Below, in pieces: positions 8,101 through 17,392 of a stretch of DNA of 64,000 nucleotides; positions within the stretch are counted from its first letter, which is position 1; each line of letters begins with the position of its first letter. The stretch lies in the NCBI RefSeq assembly GCF_014648475.1, contig NZ_BMRE01000006.1, positions 124,001-188,000 on the forward strand, written 5' to 3'. This DNA is from Lentzea flava (GTDB lineage Bacteria; Actinomycetota; Actinomycetes; Mycobacteriales; Pseudonocardiaceae). The notes under the pieces are model-generated. The model saw nothing but the letters and a program-made list of their open reading frames with translations. It did no database searches and was not told where the DNA came from. The position numbers were made by a program, and so were the translations under genes.

Positions 8101-8463
8101 TCAGCCGCCGCCCAGCTTCCGCCGCAACGCGTCCAGCTCGCCCGGTGTCGGCCGCGCAACGTCCTCAGGCGCGACGTAGCCGGGGTAGTCCGGCGGCGGC
8201 TCCGGCACCGGGTGCGTGTGCCAGTACGGGTAGTCGCAGCCGGCCATGAGGTGTTCCATCGCCCAGTGCCAGGCCACCTCGTGGAACACGAAGCCGCGAT
8301 GGGACGCGTCCGGCGGCTCGTACTCGTAGAACTCGACCGCCGCCCGCCGGGCCTCCTCCTCGGACAGGCCGCCGTAGTGCCGCATCACCCAGGCGAAGTG
8401 CGCGCGCTCGGTCTCCAGGTAGGCGAGGTACTCGCCCTCGTCCCACGGCGTCCAGTCGCTCAC
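8101..8463 (-). CDS. Conserved hypothetical protein
   Basis: 120 residues, acidic and rich in aromatic residues, with no signal peptide or membrane helix. Visible features are ETERAHFAWVMRHYGGLSEEEARR (part of a helical N-terminus), an EFYEYEPPD segment, a histidine-containing FHEVAWHWAMEHLMAGCDY and a proline-rich WHTHPVPEPPPDYPGY stretch. I do not recognise the family. The histidines and the single cysteine could bind a metal, but nothing proves it. It is divergent from the molybdoenzyme gene (65 bases between starts), so the two may share control. Confidence 0.7.
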   Translation of the reverse strand: MSDWTPWDEGEYLAYLETERAHFAWVMRHYGGLSEEEARRAAVEFYEYEPPDASHRGFVFHEVAWHWAMEHLMAGCDYPYWHTHPVPEPPPDYPGYVAPEDVARPTPGELDALRRKLGGG

Positions 8464-8528
8464 ACCAACTGATTACCAGGCGCTTACAGCTGAGGCGAAC
8501 CACGGCCTCACCGGTGTCGAATGAGAGC

Positions 8529-9998
8529 ATGAAGCCCGTCAAGGCCGCGCTCACCGGACTGCTCGCGCTCATCGCCGCCCTCGCGGCCGGGCACCTGGTG
8601 GCGGCTTTCGTGGGTCTGTCGGCCTCGCCGTACCTGGCCGTGGGCAACGCCGCGATCGACCTCACCCCGTCCTGGCTGAAGGACTTCGCGGTCTCCACGT
8701 TCGGCACCGCCGACAAGCTCGTCCTGCTCACCGGCATGGCGGTCGTTCTCGCGGGCATCGGTGTCGCGGCCGGTCTGGCCAGCAGGAGGAGCCCCACTCC
8801 AGGCACCGTGGTCGCGGTCGTGCTCGGCTTGGTGGGTGTCGTGGCCGTGCTGAACCGACCGGACGTGGGTCAGCTCAGCGTCCTCGCGCCGCTCGCCAGC
8901 ATGGCCGCGGGCGTTTTCGTGTTCCGCTACCTGCACAAGGAGACCGAGGAGAGCCGGACGAGGCGCGACTTCCTCGTCACGGCCGGGCTCGCGGCCGTGG
9001 CCGGCCTCGCCGGGCAGGTCCTCGGCAGCCGCACGGACGTCGAAGGGTCGCGCCAGGCCGTCGGCGAGCTGAAGCCGAGGACTCCGGCGCCGGAGGTGCC
9101 GGTCAACGCCGACTTCCTCAAGGACGGCACCCCGAGCTTCATCACGAGCAACGACGACTTCTACCGCATCGACACCGCGCTGAGCGTCCCGCGGATCCGC
9201 GCCGAGGAGTGGGCCCTGCGGATCCACGGCATGGTCGAGCGTCCCGCGGTCCTCACGTTCGACGAGATCCGCAAGCGCGACCTGGTCGAGGAGACCGTCA
9301 CGCTGACCTGCGTCTCCAACGAGGTCGGCGGACCGTACATCTCCACCGCGAAGTTCATCGGCATCAAGATCGGTGACGTGCTCCGCGAAGCCGGTGTGAA
9401 GGCAGGTGCCGACCAGCTGTTCAGCACCAGCGACGACGGCTTCACGGCGGGCAGCCCGCTCGATTACGTCCTCGAACGCGGCCTCATCGCGATCGGCATG
9501 AACGGCGAACCGCTGCCCGCCGAGCACGGATTTCCCGCGCGGCTCGTGGTGCCGGGGCTGTACGGCTACGTTTCGGCGACCAAATGGGTGACCGACCTGA
9601 ACGTCACCACGTTCGCGAAAGAGCAGGGTTACTGGATTCCACGCGGCTGGGCCGTCAGGGCTCCTGTCAAAACGATGTCACGAATCGACCGGCCCAGGGG
9701 GCTGGGCAAAATCCGGGGCAGGACGGTGGTCGCCGGTACGGCCTGGGCGCAGCCGAAGGGCGTCGCCAAGGTCGAGGTCCGTGCGGACGGCGGGCCGTGG
9801 CGGGAAGCGGAGCTGGGCGCGGACGTCAGTGACAGCACGTGGCGGATGTGGCGGATCGAGCTCGACTTGAAGCCCGGTAATCACACGGTCGAGTGCAGGG
9901 CGACCGACAAAAGCGGTTACACGCAGGACCAGGCGCGGCTCGATCCGATTCCGGACGGCGTCACCGGGTGGCATTCCATTTCTTTCACCGTCGAGTAG
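8529..9998 (+). CDS. Membrane-anchored molybdopterin-dependent oxidoreductase (sulfite-oxidase type)
   Basis: ~489 residues. Four hydrophobic helices (starting ALTGLLALIAALAAGHLVA) fill the first ~135 residues, followed by a twin-arginine-like TRRDFLVTAGLAAVAGLAG that suggests Tat-dependent export of the rest. The soluble part is the sulfite oxidase fold: VTLTCVSNEVGG carries the cysteine that should ligate molybdenum, and FPARLVVPGLYGYVSATKWV is a conserved pterin-pocket block. The last ~100 residues form the Mo-co dimerisation domain. The natural substrate and electron acceptor are unknown. ATG 8529 is chosen because the hydrophobic segment starts right after it; GTG 8514 adds five residues. 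No molybdenum cofactor genes are nearby. Confidence 0.85.
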   Translation: MKPVKAALTGLLALIAALAAGHLVAAFVGLSASPYLAVGNAAIDLTPSWLKDFAVSTFGTADKLVLLTGMAVVLAGIGVAAGLASRRSPTPGTVVAVVLGLVGVVAVLNRPDVGQLSVLAPLASMAAGVFVFRYLHKETEESRTRRDFLVTAGLAAVAGLAGQVLGSRTDVEGSRQAVGELKPRTPAPEVPVNADFLKDGTPSFITSNDDFYRIDTALSVPRIRAEEWALRIHGMVERPAVLTFDEIRKRDLVEETVTLTCVSNEVGGPYISTAKFIGIKIGDVLREAGVKAGADQLFSTSDDGFTAGSPLDYVLERGLIAIGMNGEPLPAEHGFPARLVVPGLYGYVSATKWVTDLNVTTFAKEQGYWIPRGWAVRAPVKTMSRIDRPRGLGKIRGRTVVAGTAWAQPKGVAKVEVRADGGPWREAELGADVSDSTWRMWRIELDLKPGNHTVECRATDKSGYTQDQARLDPIPDGVTGWHSISFTVE

Positions 9999-9999
9999 A

Positions 10000-10128
10000 G
10001 CCACAAGAGAATTCGTTCCAAATGACCGGGGTGACAACCTGACGGTGAACGGCGCGCCGGTCCCGGGCGGCAACGCGCTGACGGGGAACGCCACCGTGTT
10101 CGCGATCGGCGAGCCGCTCACCCCGTAG
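10000..10128 (+). pseudogene. Possible remnant of a secreted-protein C-terminus
   Basis: Immediately behind the molybdoenzyme stop, a short open frame reads RGDNLTVNGAPVPGG and then GNATVFAIGEPLTP before a stop at 10126-10128. It lacks a credible start or ribosome site but has the look of a beta-rich extracellular protein end. It may be the tail of a lost gene or chance. Confidence 0.3.
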
Positions 10129-10144
10129 AGATCAACAACCGCTC

Positions 10145-10175
10145 CAGTGCTGGTCACACCCCGTGACCAGCACTG
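10145..10175. terminator. Perfect 13-base-pair hairpin before rex
   Basis: CAGTGCTGGTCAC and its exact complement are separated by five bases (ACCCC). There is no T-run, so it could end transcription from the molybdoenzyme gene in the actinobacterial manner or serve as a protein-binding site upstream of the rex promoter. Confidence 0.6.
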
Positions 10176-10194
10176 TGGCGGGCACGCGCCGACT

Positions 10195-10212
10195 TTGTGC
10201 ATGCGTTCACAA
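10195..10212. promoter_or_regulatory. Rex operator in front of rex-hemACD
   Basis: The 18-mer TTGTGCATGCGTTCACAA fits the Rex operator form TTGTG-N8-CACAA. It overlaps the likely -35 position, with TACGGT at 10217-10222 as -10. Streptomyces Rex is known to repress its own rex-hemACD operon from such a site, relieved by NADH. Confidence 0.8.
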
Positions 10213-10281
10213 GCGGTACGGTGTGTGCATCACCAACGCCGCGGGGTCCCTGCGGTGAAGCACACCCGGAGGTCGGAGAGC

Positions 10282-11052
10282 GTGGCATCACAGCGGGGCG
10301 AAGGTGAGACGACCACCACCCCTCTGGAGCCTGCCGACAGGGAGCGCGCCCGCGCGATCCCCGAGGCGGCCGTGGCCAGGCTCGCCGTGTACCTCCGCGT
10401 GCTGTCCGGCATGGCCGACCAGGGCGTGACGGCCGTCTCCAGCGAGGAGCTCAGCCAGGCCGCCGGCGTCAACGCGGCCAAGCTCCGCAAGGACCTGAGC
10501 TACATCGGGTCGTACGGCACGAGGGGCGTCGGGTACGACGTCGAGGTCCTCGTGAGCCACATAGAGCGCATCCTCGGGCTCACCCGCAACCACTCCGTCG
10601 CGGTCGTCGGCATCGGTAACCTTGGTCACGCTCTGGCCAACTACGGCGGCTTCCCCGGCCGCGGTTTCCCGGTCACCGCCCTCTTCGACGTCGACCCCGA
10701 TCTCATCGGAGTGCCTGTTGGGGGCATTCCCGTCAGCCACATCGACGACATCACCGCCGTTTGCCTGGAGCGCGAGGTCTCGATCGGAGTGATCGCGACG
10801 CCGCCTCCCGCCGCTCAGTCGGTTTGCGACCGTTTGGTATCTGCGGGCGTCCAGTGCATTCTGAACTTTGCACCAGTTGTCCTTCAGGTTCCAGACAACG
10901 TCGAGGTGCGCAAGGTTGACTTGGCGGTTGAGATGCAGATCCTGTCGTTCCACGTCGCTCGACGTGCGGACGAGGCCGTGCACAACTCAGGCGGCGGCGT
11001 CTCGGTCGGGAACAACGGACTCGGTGTGGACGGGATGGTGATTCGCCCGTGA
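10282..11052 (+). CDS. rex: Redox-sensing transcriptional repressor Rex
   Basis: 256 residues. The N-terminal winged helix includes [22 protein letters not shown] and [13 protein letters not shown]; the Rossmann domain begins with [19 protein letters not shown], the dinucleotide loop that senses the NADH/NAD+ ratio. Rex binds DNA when NADH is low and represses respiratory genes. GTG 10282 is preferred, with GGAG four bases upstream; longer frames back to 10147 run through the operator and the hairpin and are not credible. It heads the rex-hemA-hemC-hemD set and should also act on the nuo operon in this window, which has two operators. The C-terminal ~30 residues are a poorly conserved tail. 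Confidence 0.95.
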   Translation: MASQRGEGETTTTPLEPADRERARAIPEAAVARLAVYLRVLSGMADQGVTAVSSEELSQAAGVNAAKLRKDLSYIGSYGTRGVGYDVEVLVSHIERILGLTRNHSVAVVGIGNLGHALANYGGFPGRGFPVTALFDVDPDLIGVPVGGIPVSHIDDITAVCLEREVSIGVIATPPPAAQSVCDRLVSAGVQCILNFAPVVLQVPDNVEVRKVDLAVEMQILSFHVARRADEAVHNSGGGVSVGNNGLGVDGMVIRP

Positions 11053-11089
11053 GCGTGAGCCAGACGGCTCCGGCAGACGTGGTGAGAGC

Positions 11090-12406
11090 ATGAGCGTGCT
11101 CGTAGTCGGTCTGTCGCACCGCACCGCCCCGGTCCCGGTCCTCGAACGCGTCACCGTGGCCGAGCCGGACCTGCCCAAGGTCCTCGGCCAGCTGCTGGCC
11201 GCCCCCAGCGTCTCCGAGGCGATGGTCCTGTCGACCTGCAACAGGGTCGAGGTCTACGCCGTCGTCGAGTCGTTCCACGGCGGCATGTCCGAGGTCGTCG
11301 ACGTGCTCGCGCAGCACGCCCAGGTCGACCCGCAGTCGCTCTACGAGCACTTTTACGTGCATTACGCCGCCGCTGCCGTCGAGCACCTGTTCTCCGTCGC
11401 GGCGGGCCTCGACTCGATGGTCGTCGGCGAGTCCCAGATCCTCGGCCAGCTGCGCGGTGCGTACGCGGCGGCGGACGAGGCTGGCACCGTCGGCAAGACC
11501 GTCCACGAGCTCACCCAGAACGCGCTGCGCGTCGGCAAGCGCGTCCACGCAGAGACCGGCATCGACCACGCGGGCGCGTCGGTCGTGTCCGAGGCGCTCG
11601 GCGACGCCGAGGCCGCGCTGGGCACCCTCGTCGGCAAGCGCGCGCTGCTCGTCGGCGCGGGCGCCATGGGCGGCCTGGCGGCCGCGCACCTGCGCAGGGC
11701 GGGCATCGGTGAGGTCGTCATCGCCAACCGGACGCAGGCCAACGGTGTGCGGTTGGCCACGTCGCTGAAGGCGGAGGGCGTCCCCGCGACGGCCGTCGAC
11801 CTGGCCCACCTGGCCGGTGAACTCGATCTCGCGGACATCGTCTTCGCGTGCACCGGGTCGGTCGACACGGTGGTCCGCGCGGACATGATCGGCAAGCGGT
11901 CGCGCCCGCTCGTGGTGTGCGACCTCGGCCTGCCCAAGGACGTCGACCCGGCCGCGGCCGAGCTGCCGAACGTTCGTGTGGTGGACCTGGAAACGCTGCA
12001 GCGGCGCCTCTCGGACGCCCCGGCGGGCCAGGACGCGCGGCTGGCAGCCCAGCTGGTCGCCGACGAGGTCAGGGCCTACCTGGCGACCCAGCGCTCCGCC
12101 GAGGTCACCCCGACCGTCACGGCGCTGCGCAAGCGGGCGGCCGAGGTGGTCGACGCCGAGCTGCTCCGCCTTGATTCGCGACTTCCCGAACTGGACGCCG
12201 CGACACGCGGTGAATTGGCCAAGACGGTGCGCCGCGTTGTAGACAAGCTCCTGCACACGCCGACCGTCAGGGTGAAGGAGCTCGCCTCCTCGCCGGGTGG
12301 TACCGGCTACGCGGAGGCTCTCCGCGAACTGTTCGGGCTCGACCCCCAGACGCCTGGGGCCGTGAGCCAGACCAAGAAGTCTTCAGTGGATGGTGAAACG
12401 CGGTGA
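11090..12406 (+). CDS. hemA: Glutamyl-tRNA reductase
   Basis: 438 residues. Reduces glutamyl-tRNA(Glu) to glutamate-1-semialdehyde with NADPH, the first committed step of C5-pathway haem synthesis. The catalytic cysteine lies in [12 protein letters not shown] (~residue 50), [17 protein letters not shown] is the family signature, and [18 protein letters not shown] is the NADPH loop; the C-terminal dimerisation domain follows residue ~310. It is 37 bases behind rex in the same direction and its stop overlaps the hemC start by four bases, so supply of tetrapyrroles is probably tied to Rex control. Confidence 0.97.
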   Translation: MSVLVVGLSHRTAPVPVLERVTVAEPDLPKVLGQLLAAPSVSEAMVLSTCNRVEVYAVVESFHGGMSEVVDVLAQHAQVDPQSLYEHFYVHYAAAAVEHLFSVAAGLDSMVVGESQILGQLRGAYAAADEAGTVGKTVHELTQNALRVGKRVHAETGIDHAGASVVSEALGDAEAALGTLVGKRALLVGAGAMGGLAAAHLRRAGIGEVVIANRTQANGVRLATSLKAEGVPATAVDLAHLAGELDLADIVFACTGSVDTVVRADMIGKRSRPLVVCDLGLPKDVDPAAAELPNVRVVDLETLQRRLSDAPAGQDARLAAQLVADEVRAYLATQRSAEVTPTVTALRKRAAEVVDAELLRLDSRLPELDAATRGELAKTVRRVVDKLLHTPTVRVKELASSPGGTGYAEALRELFGLDPQTPGAVSQTKKSSVDGETR

Positions 12407-13338
12407 CCCGCACCCTACGGATCGGTACCCGTGGCAGCGCGCTGGCGCTCGCGCAGACGGGGACCGTCGCCGAGGCGTTGAAGGCTGCCGGAGCACAGGT
12501 CGAGATCGTCGTCATCAAGACGCCGGGTGACCTCTCCGACGCGCCCATCGCCCAGATCGGCATCGGCGTCTTCACGTCCGCGCTGCGCGACGCGCTCGCG
12601 AACGGTGAGATCGACGTCGCCGTCCACTCCTACAAGGACCTCCCGACCGCGCCGGACCCCCGTCTGGTCCTCGCGGCAGTGCCCCAGCGCGAAGACCCGC
12701 GCGACGCTCTCGTGGCGCGCGACGGCCTCACGCTCGGCGAGCTGCTGCCGGGGTCCACCGTGGGCACCGGATCGCCGCGCCGCGCCGCCCAGCTGGAGGC
12801 GTTGGGCCTCGGGCTGAACATCGTTCCGTTGCGCGGCAACGTGGACACCCGCATCGGCAAGGTCCGCAGTGGAGAGCTCGACGCCGTCGTGCTGGCTCGT
12901 GCCGGCATCGCGCGCCTCGGCCGCGCTGACGAGATCACCGAGACGCTGGAGCCCATCCAGATGCTTCCCGCGCCCGCGCAGGGCGCGTTGGCAGTCGAGT
13001 GCCGGGTCGACGACGTCGACGCCGAGCACCTGATCCAGTCCACTCTGGACGATTCGGCCAGCCGGGCCGCTGTGACCGCGGAGCGCGCCATGCTGGCCGC
13101 GCTCGAGGCGGGCTGCAGCGCGCCGGTCGGCGCGCTGGCCGATGTGGTGGAAGACCTCGACGACGAGGGGAAGGTCGTGTACCGCCTTTCCCTGCGCGGG
13201 GTCGCCGCGACGCCGGAGAACGATCTCCTCCGTGCGTCCGCCACCGGTGACTTGACCGAAGCTGAGGGACTCGGCCGTGCGCTGGCCGCCGAGTTGCTCG
13301 ACCTCGGGGCCGCCGTGCTCAGCGGCCCAGAGGCGTAA
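12403..13338 (+). CDS. hemC: Porphobilinogen deaminase (hydroxymethylbilane synthase)
   Basis: 311 residues. Joins four porphobilinogen molecules into hydroxymethylbilane. The N-terminus [15 protein letters not shown], the HSYKDLPT block (active-site Asp region), the [20 protein letters not shown] block and the cofactor-binding cysteine in [12 protein letters not shown] are all present and in order, so the protein is complete. GTG 12403 overlaps the hemA stop in a GTGA junction, indicating translational coupling. The gap to the next gene (hemD) is ~18 bases. Confidence 0.97.
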   Translation: MTRTLRIGTRGSALALAQTGTVAEALKAAGAQVEIVVIKTPGDLSDAPIAQIGIGVFTSALRDALANGEIDVAVHSYKDLPTAPDPRLVLAAVPQREDPRDALVARDGLTLGELLPGSTVGTGSPRRAAQLEALGLGLNIVPLRGNVDTRIGKVRSGELDAVVLARAGIARLGRADEITETLEPIQMLPAPAQGALAVECRVDDVDAEHLIQSTLDDSASRAAVTAERAMLAALEAGCSAPVGALADVVEDLDDEGKVVYRLSLRGVAATPENDLLRASATGDLTEAEGLGRALAAELLDLGAAVLSGPEA

Positions 13339-13356
13339 TCGATGGGGAGTGCCCTG

Positions 13357-14889
13357 ATGACCCGCGCACGCAAGACCCCCGGACGCATCGCCTTCGTGGG
13401 CTCCGGCCCAGGCGACACCGGGCTGCTCACGGTCCGGGCCCACGACTTGCTCACCCGTGCGGAGCTCGTGGTCACCGACCCGGACGTCCCTTCGGACGTC
13501 CTCGCGACCGTGGCCGAGGGAGTCGAGGTCCGCCCCGCCGTCGGCGAGTCGGCCGACGTGGCCAAGGACCTGGTGAACGAGGCGAAGAACGGCGCCACCG
13601 TCGTCCGTCTCGTCGCGGGTGACCCGCTGACGCTCGACTCGGTCGTGAAGGAAGCGCAGGCCGTCGCGAAGTCGACGATCCCGTTCGACGTCGTTCCCGG
13701 CGTGCCGTCGGGCACCGCCGTCCCGGCCTACGCGGGTGTCGCGCTCGGTGGCGTGCACACCGAGGTCGACGTGCGCGCTGTCGCGGACTGGGCGGGTCTC
13801 GCCGCCTCGCCCGGCACTCTCGTGCTGCACGCGACCGGCTCGCACCTCGCCGAGGCCGCGTCGAACCTGGTCGAGAACGGCCTCGCGCCGCAGACCCCGG
13901 TCGCCGTGACCGCCGAGGGCACCGGCTTCCAGCAGCGCACCATCGACACCACGCTGGCCTCCGTCGCCGCCGACGCCGGTGAGCTGAACGGCCCGCTGGT
14001 CGTCACGGTCGGTGCCGCCGCTGCCGCCCGCTCGAAGCTCTCCTGGTGGGAGTCGCGGGCGCTGTACGGCTGGCGCGTGCTGGTCCCGCGGACCAAGGAG
14101 CAGGCCGGTGCGATGAGCGAGCGGCTGCACTCGCACGGCGCGATCGCCGTCGAGGTGCCGACCATCTCGGTCGAGCCGCCGCGCAGCCCCGCGCAGATGG
14201 AGCGCTCGGTCAAGGGCCTGGTCGACGGCCGCTACCAGTGGGTCGTCTTCACCTCGACCAACGCCGTCCGCGCGGTGTGGGAGAAGTTCCGCGAGTTCGG
14301 CCTGGACGCCCGCGCGTTCTCCGGCGTGAAGATCGCCTGTGTCGGCGAGGCCACGGCCGCGAAGGTGCGCTCGTTCGGCATCATCCCCGAGCTCGTGCCG
14401 TCCGGTGAGCAGTCGTCCGAGGGTCTCCTCAACGACTTCCCGCCCTACGACGACATCCTGGACCCGGTCGACCGCGTGCTGCTGCCGCGGGCCGACATCG
14501 CCACCGAGACGCTGGCCGCCGGCCTGCGCGAGCGTGGCTGGGAGATCGACGACGTGACGGCGTACCGCACCGTGCGTGCGGCCCCGCCGCCCGCCGAGAC
14601 CCGCGAGATGATCAAGTCCGGTGGCTTCGACGCGGTGTGCTTCACCTCGTCGTCGACCGTGCGGAACCTGGTCGGCATCGCGGGCAAGCCGCACGCCCGC
14701 ACGCTCGTCGCGTGCATCGGCCCGCAGACCGCCGAGACGGCGCGGGAGTTCGGCCTCCGGGTCGACGTGCAGCCGGAGGAGGCGAACGTGCCCGCGCTGG
14801 TCGACGCGCTGGCCGCCCACGCCGCCCGGTTGCGCGCCGAAGGAGCGCTGCCTCCTCCGCGCAAGACCAAGCGCCTGCGGCGTTCATAG
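13357..14889 (+). CDS. hemD: HemD-type fusion: uroporphyrinogen-III C-methyltransferase-like domain + uroporphyrinogen-III synthase
   Basis: ~510 residues with two domains, as usual in actinobacteria. Residues ~5-235 are a SUMT-like methylase: VGSGPGDTGLLTVRAHDLL is the SAM loop and PAYAGVALGG a later block. The normally conserved GDPxxFGRGxEE segment reads GDPLTLDSVVKEAQ, so key residues are lost and methylation activity is doubtful. Residues ~240-500 are uroporphyrinogen-III synthase (WRVLVPRTKEQAGAMSERL, VFTSTNAVRAVWE, DAVCFTSSSTVRNLV), which closes hydroxymethylbilane with inversion of ring D. ATG 13357 has GGGGAG eight bases upstream and is preferred to ATG 13342. The C-terminus is basic and proline-rich. 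Confidence 0.9.
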   Translation: MTRARKTPGRIAFVGSGPGDTGLLTVRAHDLLTRAELVVTDPDVPSDVLATVAEGVEVRPAVGESADVAKDLVNEAKNGATVVRLVAGDPLTLDSVVKEAQAVAKSTIPFDVVPGVPSGTAVPAYAGVALGGVHTEVDVRAVADWAGLAASPGTLVLHATGSHLAEAASNLVENGLAPQTPVAVTAEGTGFQQRTIDTTLASVAADAGELNGPLVVTVGAAAAARSKLSWWESRALYGWRVLVPRTKEQAGAMSERLHSHGAIAVEVPTISVEPPRSPAQMERSVKGLVDGRYQWVVFTSTNAVRAVWEKFREFGLDARAFSGVKIACVGEATAAKVRSFGIIPELVPSGEQSSEGLLNDFPPYDDILDPVDRVLLPRADIATETLAAGLRERGWEIDDVTAYRTVRAAPPPAETREMIKSGGFDAVCFTSSSTVRNLVGIAGKPHARTLVACIGPQTAETAREFGLRVDVQPEEANVPALVDALAAHAARLRAEGALPPPRKTKRLRRS

Positions 14890-14907
14890 GCCGCGCCTCC
14901 GGCGCGG

Positions 14908-15014
14908 CGGCGATTTCGCCTTGAAGTCGGTCATCCGGCCGACTCATTCGCCTCGATTTGGGCTCCGCCGAAATCGAGGAGAATGGGTGACCGGATGACC
15001 GACGCGAAATCGCG
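14908..15014. repeat. Long imperfect inverted repeat between hemD and hemB
   Basis: Two arms of about 33 bases (14927-14959 and 14971-15002) pair almost completely; TCGGTCATCCGG at the left end and CCTCGATTT next to the 11-base loop are exact. An outer pair, GGCGATTTCGCC against CGCGAAATCGCG, extends the stem to 14908-15014. The stretch carries no gene. It could be a terminator/attenuator or a small palindromic mobile repeat. Confidence 0.75.
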
Positions 15015-15075
15015 GACCCGGTGAGAGCCGACCAGGAGGCCGGCCCTCTGGAAAGCTCCACATGGGAGTTCGGAG

Positions 15076-16050
15076 ATGTACCCACTTCACCGGCCGAGGC
15101 GTCTGCGCACGACGCCCGCCATGCGCCGCCTGGTCTCCGAGACCGAGGTGCGCCCGAGGCAGCTCATCCTGCCGATGTTCGTCAAGGAAGGCCTGAGCGC
15201 GCCCGCCGAGATCGGCAGCATGCCCGGCGTCCTGCAGCACACCCGTGACTCGCTGCGGAAGGCCGCGGTCGAGGCCGTGCAGGCCGGTGTCGGCGGCATC
15301 ATGCTGTTCGGCGTTCCCGCCGAGCGCGACGCCGTCGGTTCCGCGGGCACCGACCCGAACGGCATCCTCAACGTCGCGCTGGCCGACCTCCGCGCCGAGC
15401 TGGGCGACAGCACCGTGCTGATGTCGGACTGCTGCCTCGACGAGTTCACCGACCACGGCCACTGCGGCGTGCTCGCCGCGGACGGCACCGTGGACAACGA
15501 TGCGACTTTGGAGCTCTACGGCGAGATGGCCGTCGCGCAGGCGCGCGCCGGTGCTCACGTCGTCGGCCCCAGCGGCATGATGGACGGCCAGATCGGCTTC
15601 ATCCGCAACGCGCTGGACGAGGCGGGCCTGCAGGACACCGGCATCCTCGCCTACTCGGTCAAGTACGCCTCGGCGTTCTACGGCCCGTTCCGCGACGCCG
15701 TGGAGTCGCAGCTCGCCGGTGACCGCAAGACCTACCAGCAGGACCCCGGCAACGGCCGTGAGGCCATCCGCGAGGTGCAGCTGGACCTCGCCGAGGGCGC
15801 GGACATGGTCATGGTCAAGCCGGCGCTGCTGTACCTCGACGTGCTGCGGTCCGTCGCCGAGGTCTCGGACGTTCCCGTTGCGGCGTACCAGATCTCCGGC
15901 GAGTACTCGATGATCGAGGCCGCCGCCGCGAACGGCTGGATCGACCGCGAGCGCGCGATCCTCGAATCGCTCACGGCCATCCGGCGCGCGGGCGCGGACA
16001 TGGTGCTGACCTACTGGGCCGTGGAAGCCGCCCGGTGGCTGGACAGGTAA
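15076..16050 (+). CDS. hemB: Delta-aminolevulinic acid dehydratase (porphobilinogen synthase)
   Basis: 324 residues. Condenses two 5-aminolevulinate molecules to porphobilinogen. The metal-site segment [16 protein letters not shown] retains its cysteines, pointing to a zinc-type active site. The two Schiff-base lysines lie in [16 protein letters not shown] and [15 protein letters not shown], and the N-terminal arm starts [18 protein letters not shown] 15076 follows a GGAG-containing leader. The gene is separated from hemD by a 186-base region with a long inverted repeat and overlaps the next membrane-protein gene by 16 bases. Confidence 0.97.
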   Translation: MYPLHRPRRLRTTPAMRRLVSETEVRPRQLILPMFVKEGLSAPAEIGSMPGVLQHTRDSLRKAAVEAVQAGVGGIMLFGVPAERDAVGSAGTDPNGILNVALADLRAELGDSTVLMSDCCLDEFTDHGHCGVLAADGTVDNDATLELYGEMAVAQARAGAHVVGPSGMMDGQIGFIRNALDEAGLQDTGILAYSVKYASAFYGPFRDAVESQLAGDRKTYQQDPGNGREAIREVQLDLAEGADMVMVKPALLYLDVLRSVAEVSDVPVAAYQISGEYSMIEAAAANGWIDRERAILESLTAIRRAGADMVLTYWAVEAARWLDR

Positions 16051-16544
16051 AGGCCCCGGTCCCGAAGCTCGTCGACGTCGCGCGCTGGTTGTGGATCACC
16101 AGCGCGTGCGTCGGCGTGGTGCGGTTCGTCGCCCAGCTCTTCGACCGCGAGATGCTCATCGCCGAGGCGCGCCGGCAGAACCCGGCGCTCGGCCAGGACC
16201 AGATCGACGCCGGCGTCAACGGCGGGATCATGTTCGGCCTGCTGATCGCCGTGACGATCCTCGTCGCGTACACGCGGCTGGCGAACACGATGGCGCGCGG
16301 GCGGAACTGGGCTCGGATCGTGCTGACGGTTCTCGGCGCCGCCTCCGTCGCGTTCGGACTGTTCCGGCTGGTCGCGTGGGCCAGCGGGATCGCCGCCGGC
16401 CTCGGGGTGGCGATGTCGCCGGTCGACCTCGGCGTCACCTTCGTCACGACGGTGCTGGACGCGATCGCGATCGTGCTGATGTACCGGGTGTCGGCGCACT
16501 TCAGGAAGCGCGTCACGGTGGACAGCGCTTCTCCGCGGTCCTAA
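16035..16544 (+). CDS. Four-helix membrane protein, first of a local paralogue array
   Basis: 169 residues with about four transmembrane segments (around residues 18-36, 66-84, 95-115, 130-150). The motif [16 protein letters not shown], just before the third helix, recurs in neighbouring proteins. I do not recognise a function; similar proteins lie behind hemB in mycobacteria. GTG 16035 overlaps the end of hemB by 16 bases, so it is probably translated from the hemB message. The loop after the first helix is long and charged ([20 protein letters not shown]). Confidence 0.75.
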   Translation: MAGQVKAPVPKLVDVARWLWITSACVGVVRFVAQLFDREMLIAEARRQNPALGQDQIDAGVNGGIMFGLLIAVTILVAYTRLANTMARGRNWARIVLTVLGAASVAFGLFRLVAWASGIAAGLGVAMSPVDLGVTFVTTVLDAIAIVLMYRVSAHFRKRVTVDSASPRS

Positions 16545-16547
16545 GTT
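16542..16547 (+). promoter_or_regulatory. -10 element for the second membrane-protein gene
   Basis: TAAGTT then six bases and GTG 16554: a leaderless pattern giving the array its own promoter besides read-through from hemB. Confidence 0.45.
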
Positions 16548-16553
16548 CCGACC

Positions 16554-16997
16554 GTGAAGTCTCCGAAGGAATCGGGCACTCCCGCCACGATCACCGCGGG
16601 CTACTGGCTCGTCGTGACCGGCTCGGTGTTGTGCGTGCTGGCGGCGGTGTACGTGCTGCTCGGCAAACAGCAGCTGATCGACGCCGCCGTCCAGGGGAAC
16701 AAGGACCAGAAGGCCACCCCGGACATGATCGCCAACACGGTCAACGTCGTGCTGATCGTCTCGCTGGTGGTGACGGTCGTGCTCGCCGCCCTCGCGGTGT
16801 GGTTCGCGGGGAAGGTCCGCAACGGGCTGAAGAAGAGCCGCACCGGCTTGATGATCACGCTGCTGATCGGCCTGTTCTTCCAGATGATCACGAACACGCT
16901 GGGCGTGGTGGCGGCGTTGATCGCCATCGCGGGTCTCGTGCTGTTCTACTTCCGGCAGTCGACCGACCACCTGACCGAGCGCGAGCAGCTGACGTGA
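16554..16997 (+). CDS. Four-helix membrane protein, second of the array
   Basis: 147 residues with four predicted transmembrane helices (first YWLVVTGSVLCVLAAVYVLL, last GVVAALIAIAGLVLFYF). KVRNGLKKSRTGLMITLLIG occupies the position of the NWARI motif in its neighbours. The extracellular or cytoplasmic loop after helix one is polar (GKQQLIDAAVQGNKDQKATP), echoing the same loop in the first array member. No enzymatic residues seen and no function known. It shares a 4-base GTGA overlap with the next gene. Confidence 0.75.
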   Translation: MKSPKESGTPATITAGYWLVVTGSVLCVLAAVYVLLGKQQLIDAAVQGNKDQKATPDMIANTVNVVLIVSLVVTVVLAALAVWFAGKVRNGLKKSRTGLMITLLIGLFFQMITNTLGVVAALIAIAGLVLFYFRQSTDHLTEREQLT

Positions 16998-17392
16998 ACG
17001 ACGCTCCCCGGCCGGTGCGGATCGCGGTCGGCCTGTGGCTCGCCATCGCCGTGTTCGTGCTGTTCACCACCGCGGGGTTGTGGTTCCAGCGCGGTGAGAT
17101 CGAGCGGCTGAGCGGCAGGCCGTCCGGCGAGGTGACGAACTTCCTGGTGGCGATAACCGTCGTGTCGGTGCTCTTCGCGGCGGGGTACGGCTGGCTGACC
17201 CGGATGTTCCTGAAGCGGAAGAACTGGCCGCGCATCGCGTTGTCGCTCATGGCGATCGTGCACATGCTGTGGTTGCTGCTCGTGGGCGTCAGTCCGGCTG
17301 CCCTGGTCACTTTGCTGCTCATCTGCGTCGCAATCGTCTTCACGTGGCAGGCGCGTACGGCACAGTGGCTGGCGGAGGTGCGTGAGCAGTGA
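16994..17392 (+). CDS. Four-helix membrane protein, third of the array
   Basis: 132 residues, four transmembrane segments starting IAVGLWLAIAVFVLFTTAGL. RKNWPRIALSLMAIVHMLWL is its version of the shared motif, and FQRGEIERLSGRPSGEVTN is its polar loop after helix one. GTG 16994 overlaps the preceding stop (GTGA) and its own stop overlaps the next start the same way, so the genes are translationally coupled. Function unknown. Confidence 0.72.
   Translation: MNDAPRPVRIAVGLWLAIAVFVLFTTAGLWFQRGEIERLSGRPSGEVTNFLVAITVVSVLFAAGYGWLTRMFLKRKNWPRIALSLMAIVHMLWLLLVGVSPAALVTLLLICVAIVFTWQARTAQWLAEVREQ

Noticed and set aside
15076..16050. Long opposite-strand and alternative frames over hemB
   Set aside because: Codon-position GC bias fits only the plus-strand hemB frame, which holds all family motifs.
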